Assembly (NCBI GenBank): GCA_031841125.1
Contig: CM063114.1
Location: forward strand, 43,979,574-44,043,573
Reading direction: 5' to 3'
Length of the DNA stretch: 64,000 nucleotides
Origin: Acanthococcus lagerstroemiae
Lineage: Eukaryota; Arthropoda; Insecta; Hemiptera; Eriococcidae
Notes under the pieces: model-generated
What the model was told of the DNA's origin: nothing
What the model saw: the letters and a program-made list of their open reading frames with translations, nothing else
Database searches by the model: none
Shown here: one piece after another, positions 1 through 10,639 of the stretch
Position numbering within the stretch: position 1 is the first letter of the stretch
How the letters are laid out: every line of letters begins with the position of its first letter
Translations under genes and position numbers: made by a program

Positions 1-2340
1 TAGTGTTCGGCAGGGGATGGAAGAGGGTCCTCCCAAAAGGTTTGAAAATTGACTTCAGTTGGTTCGCTACATTTTTGTTTCCTTCTTCAACTCGAATCGG
101 TGAGAAAGAAAACTCATTTCGCTCGCCTCGCTTGCGAAACTAGGAGCTTCACAGTGTGAAAATTTAAGGTTTCTCCCTTTCTAGCTACGAGTATTTCCTT
201 TCAGTCTTCACAGCTCAGTTTCGTTGTTTTTTTGGTTTTTTTTGGTACAGTTTGTTTTTGGGTTCTTCGAACCAAGTTCGAAGTTCAGATTTGGCATGTT
301 TAATTAGCCCTTAAGCTGAAGAAAATCTCCACAAATTTAAATTCAGTACAAACTGATGTTCAACTTTTTTGGGCCTCGGTTCTTATTTTCAGCGTATTTT
401 TTCTATTTATTCTCGTTTTATCAAGTTCGTATTCCGCACTTCTGGTCCTTTCGTGTGAGTTAAAAAAATTACATTTGTAATACATTTCGGTTATATTTTG
501 AAAATTTATTCCCTCATTCTGTTCGCCATTATTTTGCACTGGATGTGTAAATGCTGATATCTCACATTTTAATCCCGTGTGGACCAATATGGATAAAGAG
601 TTAGGATCAGAACAACCTCAAGAATGGTATCCCTGATTCCATAAACCCTAATTTTGATGTATGTGACCTGGAATCATAAAATATGCCTCTGGTGTCAAAA
701 AATCCATTTTTCACTTTCTTGGCGATTCTTACAGAAAAATTACACTATTTCGAATGAAACAAACCGCAGCTTCCTATCTTTATTTGTTTTTCCACAAATT
801 ACATTTAAGAATTACGTCAAAAGTTTAAAAACATCCATTTACATGGCGTTGTGTGAAACGGACCTGTGGGAGTGACAGAGAATAAGAGTTCGACACGCAG
901 TTATCACAGCAACGCGTAAACGCACCACCACAGGGCGCACCACTACCACCATCCCATCTTTAAACTCGTGTATCTCGAAAACCTGTTTTCACACGAGAGG
1001 CACATTTCATGATTCCAGGTCCCATATGCATTATTTGACATATCTAGTGACAGTTTTCAGGTTCTGCACCCTTGTGGGTCCTTTTGGATTGGGTTCGGGA
1101 AAAGAGTAACCTCAAAAATCAGTTCAGCGCACCCAGAAATCATTGAAAATAATTTGTATGTACTTTGCTGTATTTTTATATCCCCGGCATGGATTATAAA
1201 GTTCCCTTTTACCAAAATTCAAGAGGGGGGGCACTGACATTAAATATTTGTTCTGCATAAAAGTGCGGGTAGGTACTCAATTTGTACACTAATGAGAATA
1301 ATGTTTTTTAGTCAAACCAATATTCTCGATCAGACTTAATTTTTAGAATGTTTTGAAGCAAAACTGCAATTTATGTTAAATTTCACTCCTGGTTTACAAC
1401 AGCTAAACATTATTTAATTTCAAAAAAATGTTGGTTGGGGTGTTCTTACAACTACTTAAATAGAGTAAGTCCTTCAGAGCGCCATTTTTTGACAAAAGCC
1501 TTTTTTTGGACCACGCTAATGCGTACACAAAGTTAGTGAAACACAGAGATGTCATTATCACTCGGTAAGAAGATCAAAACGATCGAATGATCACATTTTG
1601 TACGCAAGATCTTTTTTTTTTTCTTTTCAAAACTATTGGGATCTTTTTTCAGGTGATCTTAAATCACTGTCGTTGATGATCTGTCCATCCCTAGTCAAGC
1701 ATAAAAATGGTAAAAACTGGTCAAACACGGCTCAGTAAAAAACAAACAGTTTTACTTTCGAATCTGGATAGACAGCCTACCTTGTCAAAAAACTAAATTC
1801 TTATCTGTGAGTAGACTTCCGAAAAGAGATTTTCGTTCGTAGATCCCAAAATGTTTCCAGTAAACGAAATACGTATTCATTTTCCGCCACCCCCTGCTTC
1901 TAGTATATGAAATTTGTTCATGTTAAGAACTTATAATAGAAATATTTCTGCTAGCCAATCCTTGAAATATTTACAGTATACAAATTATGATTCCCCGCCC
2001 CCTCCCCCTCCTCCCAGTAGAAAAATTGAAATTTTGGTTCGTTGGATGAATTGTAATTCAAGAGTTTACTTTCAAAGTGGTCTAAACTTCACCTGCATTA
2101 CTGGTTGCTGTTGTCATTGTCTCCCTCCACTTTGGCTGACAAACAACTCGTGATCGTGAAGTACAGAGTTATTAGTGACTCCAACTACGCTCTGCAAATA
2201 CGTTGGAGGATGATGGGTGATGATCATCTCCTGGAGAGTACTTTTTAGTTTTATAGTCAGAAGGAATTATGTTTTTTATGCACGCGTGCCTTCTTTTTTC
2301 CAATAATTTAAATCATTATTTCAGCAATAGGGTGGATCGT
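1..2340. other. No gene seen; AT-rich intergenic sequence
   Basis: No frame here resembles a known protein and no frame exceeds about 80 residues. The first 100 bases loosely resemble 10,440-10,560: both have a purine-rich stretch, a run of cctccc, then a shared phrase around ttgacttc. This suggests the window opens inside another copy of that dispersed sequence. Several T runs and short C runs are present. I see nothing else assignable. Confidence 0.6.
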
Positions 2341-2344
2341 CAAC

Positions 2345-3350
2345 ATTTTTTTTTCGAATATTCCAACGCGACACAGGTAAAAAGTTGCCTTTGGCAAGCA
2401 AAAAATGTGTTAAATTTTCTTTTTTTTTCTAATTTTTTCCTAAGTGATTTGTCCTTTGGGTTATGTACTACAAGGCTAAAAATTAAATGTTACGCAGTGC
2501 CTTAAAAATGCAGGTTTTGCAAAATTTTTACGTAACCTATTTAATAGTATTCATCACGAACCTTGAATGAGTTCATATACAAATTTTGCCTATCTGCAAA
2601 ATTGAAGGCGCTAAAGAACTTATAATACTTTGTTGCTTTATAGTGCCTTCAATATGGTAGGTAGGCAAAATTTGTACATAACCTTAACAGTAGTAATGAT
2701 TAAGATCTACAAAATGAGTTATGTACAAATTTTACCTACCTGCAATATTGAAGGCGCTAAAGCTCTTACAATACTTTGTTGCTTTATAGTGCCTTCAATT
2801 TCACAGGTAAGCAAAATTTGTACATAACTTATTTTGTATATCGCAATCATCACTGCGTTTAAAATACATGTGAATTTTGCCTATCTGCAATATTGAAGGC
2901 ACTATAGCTCTTGCAATACTGTGTTGCTTTGTAGCGCCTTCAATTTCACTGCTAGGCAAAATTTGTACATAACTTATTTTGTAGATCTCAAACATTACTA
3001 CTATTGGAGTTATATGTGAACTTTGCCTATCTGCAATATTGAATGCGCTAAAGCACTTACAATACTTTATTGCTTTATAGCGCCTTCAAATTTCGTAGAT
3101 AGAAACATTTGTATATGAACTAATTTGAAGTTCGCAACGAACGCTATTAAAATAAAAGACGTATAAAAATGTTGCATAATTCGCATTTTTCAGGCGCTGC
3201 GTAACATTCAATTTTCAGCCCTACAGTACATAACTTCAAGGACAAATCCCCCAGGAAAAATTAACAAATTTTTAAAAAATTCCAACTTTTTTTCACCAAA
3301 GGCAACTTTTTAATTAGGTCGCGCTAAAAAATATGAAGAAAATTTTCTAG
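2345..3350. mobile_element. Foldback-like palindromic element, about 1 kb
   Basis: The left arm (about 2,345-2,565) reads as the reverse complement of the right arm (about 3,130-3,350). Matching landmarks in mirrored order are ggcaactttttacct / aggtcgcgct flanks, the aaggacaaatc block, gtacataac, the tgcgtaac block and gcatttttaaggc. The arms are diverged, with roughly one mismatch every five to eight bases and small indels. Between them lie four palindromic units in tandem. There is no coding capacity. The architecture, long inverted arms with repetitive interiors, is that of foldback-type DNA transposons or large MITEs. No clear target-site duplication was found at the outer edges, so the ends are approximate. 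The family is not recognised. Confidence 0.75.
2571..3125. repeat. Four tandem units of about 147 bp, each a palindrome
   Basis: Units begin near 2,571, 2,719, 2,866 and 3,011. Each starts with a block reading gtacaaattttgcctacctg, continues through attgaaggcgctaaag, has a loop of about 25 bases containing aatactttgttg, and returns through ctttatagtgccttcaat to aggcaaaatttgtac. The arms are about 45 bases each. Because each unit is palindromic, the two strands give related short translations: SYVQILP appears on both strands in this block. That is a structural by-product and does not indicate a gene. The array forms the core of the surrounding 1-kb palindrome. Confidence 0.85.
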
Positions 3351-4789
3351 TCTATGGGCGACGGTCAAAAGTGCAACCAAAGAGGGGCTAGGGGTCTATA
3401 GCCCCCCCCGCCAAAAAATTGAAATTCTTTAAAAATCAATTTGTAAACAGAAAAATTGATGCCAATAACCTGATGTGGTTACGTTGCGTCATAGGTTCGT
3501 ACGAATTTACAGCTCATGGAAATAGTAGGTACCAAATCGAGCTTTCACCCCTGCCCAAGTTTTTCTTTTTTCTAACTTCTAGCCCCACCAAAATAGATTC
3601 TGGTTACACCCCTCATGACGATACATCCTATTCAACGAGAACATTGCATCAGTTTCATTTCATACCTACGATATTTTGATTCTATTTTGAAATCTAATCA
3701 GGATGGGGGAAGAGAGTCAACGGTACTTAGACTTTCAGATTTACAAAACTTGACAAATGATTCTCCACAACTGCATTAGAATGAAAAGCAGTGTCGTTTC
3801 TAACGGTCGCCATTTCGGCCCATCAAATATTCCAGCCGAGTCACATTCAGTCACATTCGTGTTGAGACCATTTTTCTTTTCTGCAGGTACAATGGCGATG
3901 CTATAAATAGAACGTGAACGTGTCTATTTTAGAATTTTATAATATTTCGCGAATGATGTAACCTAGATGTTTTTTTCATTTCCGTTGCAATTGTTGTTGT
4001 CGTCGTCATCGCCACCGTTGTTATCACCGTTGGCGGACGACCCATCCCTCCAGTCGTAATTACAGGGGAATAATATATAAATATAAAATTACCGCACGTC
4101 GTGACCTTACAGGGGCGTATGGATTCGCTCTGACCCATAGGGAAGTTGAAATGCCGCGCGTCGCCAGAGTGACCCGAAAAATTGATTTCCGCCGCCATGG
4201 CGCAGTGAGTGTTCGAGTTGACCGGCGACCGTGAGTGATTTGTACCAACTCCTCTCGATGAAAACGAAAGCAGGTGAACCTTCATGTTCTGTTCGCACGA
4301 TTGACGGCACGTACTGGAAGAGTCAGAAAATTTTGGAAATTGTTGGGGCTCTTCTCGCGGGTGTAGAGTCTCGCCAGCGCCGTCTGCGCTCGATAGTCGT
4401 CAACCTTGCAAAGCTACGTGTAGCATAAGTTGTCTAGCGGAGCCGTGAAAACGTTAGTGCGATGGTAGCGCGGGTGTGGGGAGTGTACACAGTACATCAC
4501 GTCGATTCACAGTCCAGTCAATAAATTTGAACTCGAGCACAAATCATGCGAAGCTGATTTTCGGCAGAAATGTTCAGGTCACATCCTTGATGAAGGGGAA
4601 AAGTACCCGCTCTCCGGTCTAGACTACAAATACCACCGGGTAAGCCCCTAAAATCTGGTTTCTGGGTCATAACTAGCTTTCTATCGCCTTCACAGAAAAT
4701 AAGTTCAAAGAAAAGTTTCTCTGGACCGGATTCTCTATGAAAGTGTAACTACGTTGACAAATCAAGAAGGAAAAGAAATAAAAAGAAGA
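3351..4789. other. No gene seen; CpG-richer patch at 4,080-4,530
   Basis: Most of this stretch has no recognisable content. From about 4,080 to 4,530 the base composition changes, with many CpG dinucleotides, a gccgccatgg context near 4,190 and several gtgagt-like donor strings. This could be a promoter-proximal region or first exon, but I could not connect it to a protein. The frame at 4,231-4,428 (+, 65 residues) matches nothing I recognise. Confidence 0.35.
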
Positions 4790-5430
4790 ATAAGTGTAGT
4801 TGAGAGAACTGAAGGCAGAGCTCTCGGAAGGAAGCAGAAAGGAAGGGCTGGAAATCAACTGGAGGGAAACAAGGATTTTATCGAACAACAAGAAAGAAAA
4901 AGTGGAAATGGAAGGGGAAGACGAATTTACCTACCTCGGACAAATTGTATTATTCAATAATAAGAGGGGAAAAGAACTAAACACTAGAATGAAGAAAGGA
5001 TGGAAAAGATGTTGGGGCTTGAAAGATGTGCTCAAAGGTAAAATGTCAACAAATACAAAATCAACAATTCGGAATAGCTGCATCCAGCCAGTCCTAACAT
5101 ACGGCGCCCAGACCTGGTCCTTATAAAAAAAGACGTGGAAAGAATACAAAGTATACAGAAGTGTATGGAGACGGGAGCGTACTAGGAATCAAAAAACAAG
5201 ATAAACAGCTAACTTCGGAAATAAGATAGAAAACGGGGCTTTGAAACATCGAGTGTTCGATCAAAAGACTGAAACGAAAATGTGGGGGGAGGGCGTGTGA
5301 TGAAATATGATGAAAATAGGTGGGAAAAGGAAGACGAGTGGGTACCATATGGACAAAAGCGATCACAAGGACGACCCCTTACTCGATGGACTGACGAATT
5401 TTCGAAGCAGTGAGGACTTCTTTGGAAGAG
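4790..5430 (+). mobile_element. LINE (RTE/APE-type) 3' fragment: RT C-terminus and tail
   Basis: The frame at 4,800-5,126 encodes the end of a non-LTR reverse transcriptase. It shows the GLEINW block after the palm, then FTYLGQIV, then EL followed by an RM repeat, then STIRNSC and LTYGAQTWSL. That order is typical of the RT thumb/connection region of RTE-like and related LINEs. Downstream, in other frames because of indels, around 5,330-5,411, the tail motif QGRPLTRWTDEF appears. This is the conserved RGRP..RW.D element that ends these ORF2 proteins. The N-terminal endonuclease and the RT catalytic motifs are absent. It is a 5'-truncated, frameshifted, dead copy, probably a typical truncated insertion. 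Confidence 0.85.
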
Positions 5431-6012
5431 AGCGGCCATCAACCTCTTGAGCCTAGCTGGTACAAGGCGGAGGGACTCCCCCTACCGCTTCTGTGCATTG
5501 CGAATTTTCTATTAACTGCCCTAGAAACGTTGTAAAAGGGGATTGAACGTAACCCTTTACCATTAACACAGGCCTTACCGGATAGGGTGCAGAATTTTCG
5601 GAATTTTATCTGTCTCAGCCACTTGTGGGAGTAGAAAGGACGCAAATCGCCCACGAATCCGTTTACGTACATCGGTAATTACCAACCAACCGGAACTGTT
5701 TTTGCTCCTTCGCCCCCTCTCCTTGCACATAGCCCATGTAAATTTGTATTCCTTTGGTGTTTTATTGGAATTTAAAAGGATTTTTAAAAGAAATTTTGGA
5801 GCCATTCACTTGTGCGAATGACGTATTCGAAGAACCATCCAAGTTTTCAGAATCGCTGAATTTATTTTCTGTGACGTCACTGGTGGGGAAAGGCACCGAA
5901 ATGGGGTGAAGTGCGATAAAAAAATCGACTCGTAGATTTTCATAGCTCTAACTTCGATTTCGATGCCAATTTGTCCGAAATGGCAAAATTGTAGTAGCAT
6001 CTATAGCGAGAG
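5431..6012. other. No gene seen between LINE and MITE
   Basis: No recognisable frame or repeat. A stretch around 5,920-6,000 (atagctctaacttcgatttc, then a tgccaattt block) has the style of dispersed insect repeats, but I found no clear second copy in the window. Confidence 0.5.
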
Positions 6013-6246
6013 CAGTGGCGTAGCCAGGATTTTTCCGAGGGAGGAGGGGGTATTCAGCAAAAAAAATAATTTTTTTGGGGGGGGGGGGTACACCTAATAT
6101 GAACTGTATGTTTTTACATTGACGTATCAGTATGTTGTGCTTTTCAACTTCAATTATGCATCTGAATTTAAATTTCATTTCGCGAATTGACTATAATACT
6201 GCCAGTATGTAAAAAATTCTCATCTCGAGGGGGGATTCATCCCTCT
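6013..6246 (+). mobile_element. MITE copy A, TIR starting cagtggcgtagcca, right end lost
   Basis: The left terminus cagtggcgtagccaggattt matches the right terminus, read in reverse, of the element at 23,931-24,176. The two copies then align through a G/C run, the block acatactg/cagtatgt, the aaattcat phrase and the ctcatctc phrase. Copy A breaks off after about 6,246 and lacks the expected second terminal repeat. Sequence continues directly into LINE-derived coding sequence on the opposite strand, so the end was probably lost by deletion or the junction is a rearrangement. Confidence 0.8.
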
Positions 6247-6660
6247 ACTGTATCGTTCATTCCTAGGACGAATTTCTTACCTCGATGGAGTTCCTTTGTA
6301 ACTCTCTTGATTGGGTCACTACTAGCTAGTATTTCCTCAGTTATCCTCGTATCGTATTCTCGCATATCTTTCCTGATTTCCATCCTCACTTTTTCCTCGA
6401 TGTCAGTAGCTCTAGCCTTTCTCTTGGGGATTTCGACTCAATACTCTGAAGTTCGTCCCTCTTCTGAATCAGGGCTTTGGTTTCGGCGGTGAGCCTGTTG
6501 TCCGTACGTGCCTTCGGGCTTACTTTTTGGTACTTGGTTACTATGTCCTTAATCGTCTTCTCAACCATGTCATAAGCATCCTGTACCGAGCTCCCTTCTT
6601 GTGACTCATGTATTGCTTGTAATCTCTTGCTCATCTCTTCACGGGCCTTCCCTAGCTTGT
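6247..6660 (-). mobile_element. LINE ORF2 fragment: endonuclease-RT linker
   Basis: On the minus strand the frame at 6,386-6,634 has the look of the segment between the endonuclease and reverse transcriptase of RTE-like LINEs: VQDAYDMVEKTIKDI, then LTAETKALIQKRDELQ, then an RERLELLTSRKK stretch. The same frame family continues to about 6,250 as KARATDIEEKVRMEIRKDM and KRVTKELHRGK. Neither the endonuclease catalytic core nor the RT motifs are present. It is an internal piece, truncated on the downstream side at the MITE junction. It may belong to the same family as the fragments at 23,465 and 28,337, but these do not overlap it, so this is inferred. Confidence 0.65.
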
Positions 6661-7624
6661 GCGGAGGAAGAATTTTTTTCCGACCAGAATTGCGACAGCG
6701 ATTATGATACTGAGGTCATGGTACTTTGATTTCCCCTCTGCGTAGACGGTGATCGGACCCAAAACGGAAGCCTGGAAGGGTTGTTACATTCTGCACCAAA
6801 TTGATGTCATTAATCAACAAGTGATCAATTCCGTTCTTATACCCCCCCCCCCACCCGGCGATTGCAAAGTCCATTTTAGTTTATTCTTTTTCGGAAAGTA
6901 CGTGTTTGCAATTATTTTCAAGTTGTTTTTAGCACAGAATTCGACTCGTTTATTGCCATTTGAATTATAAATTTCCAGGCCCAAATCACCTATATTTTCT
7001 CTACTGTCTATTTTTTTGCCAGTAGTTGCATTCCAGTCTTTCAGAACACGAAGTTTACATATCTCAGATTATTTTCAGTTGGCAAAATTAGTATACGTCG
7101 CGCTTCACTCCCTTCGCTACTTCGGCCCAGAAAATTTAGGTTCTTGTCAGTTGACGGATTTGAAAAATGCTATTTGCCGATTTCGGAATTTTTCCGTCAA
7201 ACCAAATTTGAACGCCCCCACCCAATTTTAATCAGCTGGGAAAATTGACGTTTCCATCATATTGATCTCAAACTGTTTCCAGTTGATGGGATTTTTTTCA
7301 GAATGTCTCTTAACGTAGTTAGTTTTGCCATTTACAAAGGAAAAGTATTGTTTAACCCGAAGTTCGCTCCTTCTCCCTATTGCATAGGTTGTCGCTAAGT
7401 AACTGAGACTAAAATTCGTACGGCCCACCAACGCTACCTATCGGCGTTTTAACGCAGTAGGGGGATAATTTGGTTCATTAGCTATCGATTGAGACCAGGC
7501 CGAGCTCATTTGATTGAAAACTCGCTGTTCCAGACCAATTTAAAAAAAAAAAAACATATGCGTTGACCCCTACAGGTTTTTTAAAGATTTTTTTAAAGAA
7601 GGAAAAAAAGCTTACAATTACAAA
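6661..7624. other. No gene seen
   Basis: No frame of interest. Contains an 11-base C run at 6,842-6,852. Several short frames on both strands have no family resemblance. Confidence 0.5.
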
Positions 7625-7880
7625 ATGTTTTATCTATCATCATCTTTATTAAGTACACGAATATCTTTAAAATAAGTGCCCTTCATGGCTATACAGGCGT
7701 CCATTCGTTCTTGCCATTTATCGAACGTTTTTGCGTATTCTGCCGCCGGCAAGGAGGAGAAAAACATCTGCGCCGCAGTGATGCGACTTCTTAATTCGTG
7801 TTGAATTGACGACCCCGTAAGGCTGCCTTTAGTTGAGGAAATAACCAGAAGTCGCAGGGGCGAGGTCAGAACTATACGGG
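7625..7880 (-). pseudogene. Mariner-family transposase C-terminal fragment
   Basis: Reading the minus strand from about 7,880, one frame gives CDFWLFPQLKAALRGRQF. This is the block that follows the last catalytic aspartate in mariner transposases (normally S-P-D-L-A-P-C-D-F). After a stop and frameshift, another frame gives AAQMFFSSLPAAEYAKTF, then DKWQERMDACIAMKGTYF and a short tail ending in a stop at about 7,640. The order and spacing fit the last 80 or so residues of the family. The helix-turn-helix and first two catalytic aspartates are missing. Multiple indels make this an old relic. Confidence 0.85.
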
Positions 7881-7899
7881 GGGTGGGGGTGAATTGTGA

Positions 7900-8650
7900 T
7901 TTTTTTAGAAGTCATCACTGCGGCGGCGCAGATGTTTTGGGAGTTTGAGTTTGAACACTGCATCAGAGCTGGCCCAGATTTGGACTATAAATTCAAAGTT
8001 ATCCCCGTCAAATTAGCGCTAAAGTAGATTTCAAAAATCTGATGTCATATTCGTAATCAGCAACCCGAAATACCCTATGTTGATACATCGTTCAAGTTTC
8101 TCGGTTAAATTAACTCGGCCTCGCAGGAGAAAAAGTTTGACTCTAAAATTTCAAATTTCTGACCAAAACGAGTGAAAATGAAACTGCTTCAAGGAACTGA
8201 ATAAATAATTACCAAAATATGTCTGTTTTGTTTCGAGTCAATCATGTCGATGCCATCTTAATCTGACTCCGATTTGGGCCTAAAGATCTAAAGTTAAAAC
8301 CCATAATGAACCAAACTGGATTTGCATCAACAGTTGAACAAATTATCCATACTGTTTTTCCCTCGAAGGGGAGGGGAGGTCGCTGAGTTCGAATATCGCA
8401 TCATATTTTTGATCTAGCCTGATTTGGACTACAAATTCAACATGATCCCCATCAAATTAGCGCAAAATTGACTTTGATTGAGAATCTCATGAGATAGTTG
8501 TAATCCAGCGATTCAAAAGACCCTATTTTGAAACTTCCTTCGAGTTTTTCAGCGAAATCAACTTGACCTCTTAGGTGGAGAAATCGAATTCGGGGCCCGA
8601 GTTGGGGTCTGGTCGAAAACCTAACTAAATTTTCGACATCAGCATTTGAG
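7900..8650 (-). repeat. Dispersed repeat, inverted copy of the 10.6-12.5 kb family
   Basis: Reverse-complementing about 7,960-8,160 gives blocks that align with 10,905-11,100: a gttgatttc/ttaatttaaccgag block, gaaacttgaacgatgtatca, ggtattt, gctgattacgaat, gcatcagattttc, and the aatttgacgggg / gaatttgtagtcc phrase. A second, weaker repetition of the same order occurs within 8,380-8,600. No protein-coding signal is visible. Confidence 0.7.
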
Positions 8651-10430
8651 GAAAACCCCTATTCCGATACTAAAAAGAAATCAAAAATTATTAATTACAA
8701 TACCACTAATAAGTAAGATTATAATTAAAAATTATTGATTTATGGAAGACGTAAGTAAAAACAACTAACAGAATAATAGATGAATCCGAAATTATGGATT
8801 TAGAGTTTTTTGATTTTGGGCTAGAAGGTTGAAAGACAGATTGGAATGGATTCACTTTGTACAGAAGGGGCGTATACGTCTGCTCACGGGTGTTCTAGCT
8901 TGAAGGACAAATATTCTCACTCAGCATACAACACAAATGAATTCGTGGCTGCTGACCTAAGTATATTCGAAATACAAAACCAAGATACTACTCTCCTACC
9001 AAACAACTTGGCAGCATGATACAAATAAGACTGACTCCTTGTCTGTTTAGTGCCAATGTGTTCCTTGTTTTCAGACATGGAAGAACCGCCCCTTCCCACA
9101 ATTTCAACTCTTTCAAAAGCTGTTAAATTTACTATTTTTTATATTTGGGTTCGACGATTTTGAAATTTTAGTTTTCAGTAAGAAAAACTCCTCATAATTT
9201 TAGCTGTTCCAAACTTGTTCAGAACGATTTTAAAATTCCAGTTTTTGGCTTTAAGCTCTAACAGATTAACGAGTTTTACCAGCGTCTTGAGACTCCTGAG
9301 AAGTGCTAATCGAATCCTAAGATAGTCTTCGGAACTCACAATCGCTTATGAGGTCCTAACGACTATAATAAGTCTTCGCAGTACTTCGACAGGTATTGAT
9401 CTAGTCTTTGCGATGTGAATGTCGCGGTACTCGAGTCTACTTCTTTGCCACCCTCGCAAAATATTGAACACTTGTTTTTCGATTTCGGTTTTCACGTCAC
9501 GATAAACTCGCCCGCCAATCAAAATTATACCGTTTCCATTTGCCACATTTCAGAAAAATGTAAGTTTCCGACACGCGACGTTTGTGAATTTGACCAAATC
9601 AAATCTGCGATCTTGAACTTTACCATTGCCCCCTCTTAATTGGATTTTCGACTTACGGTCATTTCTGAAGAACTTTTGACGTTACTTGTTCGCAAAACCA
9701 CGGCTGAATGGTCGTTCAGTCGATACGAGGCTGCGTTGTTTCATTACTAAAGGTATGCGCGGGCAGGGACGGGGGGAGGGGAAAGGTAAGAAAAGATGCT
9801 AGAGCTGGTAGTCCCGAAATGAAATTGGCACGTCTGCAGGGTTTAGAGATGTGGATAAGTGACACGTAGAGAAGCTCGACGGCAAATAAAGAAATGTAAG
9901 AAGGTGAACGAAAAAGAAAATTCTACCAAAATTAATGAAAATCCGTCCGATGAAAAACAGCGAAGACCCTGGGACAGTACTCGAGTATATATTCGTCACT
10001 CGGAGTACACTTAAAGGATCGTTAACGAAAGAAAAATGTATTTTATGAGAGAAAGAAAGCGACAGAACATAAAACGGCTTATCAGACGAGGTTGAAACAG
10101 CACGTTGATACTACACAAACTTAGCCGACACGGAGCAATGGAAATTACCCATTTCGTGTAGTGGTTAACGATCTCTTTAAAATTATTTTTAAGATGTGCT
10201 GATAAAAAAGAAAATTACATTTAAATATTTGCAAAGCTAACAAAATCATCAAAAACTGAAGACTGTCTCAGTCACGAGGTGTTTTCGGGATAATAAAGCG
10301 AGCACTTCAGCTCGAGTACTGATGATAGCATAGGTTGCGGAAAGGAGCGACTTCTGCTAATTCTAGTTGAGCAAAAACACTCCAATTTTACCAGTTAAAG
10401 GGATTTTAAGGCTTCGTTTTTTTGACATTA
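8651..10430. other. No gene seen
   Basis: No recognised protein. A minus-strand frame at 8,917-9,099 ends with a smooth 60-residue peptide containing NILRSAATNSFVLYAE, but I recognise no family for it. The 10,440-10,560 edge resembles the start of the window. Confidence 0.5.
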
Positions 10431-10639
10431 GCTGGAATTTGAGAGGGAGAGGTTGAAAGTTCAGTCAGGAAGGAGAAGAGCCTCCCGTTTCAAAGGCTTG
10501 ACAATTGACTTCGATTTGAAAATCGGTTGCTCTTAGTTCGAATTGCATGACTGAGTTAGAAATCTCAAAACATTTGCAAGCTCGTTGAAGGAAAAATGAG
10601 AAAAAACATTTCGATAATTTGTTCAATTTTTGAAGCACA

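Noticed and set aside
2630..2995. Two similar short proteins on opposite strands
   Set aside because: They are translations of the same palindromic repeat unit read from each strand.
4231..4428. Plus-strand 65-codon frame in a CpG-richer patch
   Set aside because: No recognised family and no supporting splice partner; kept only as a note on composition.
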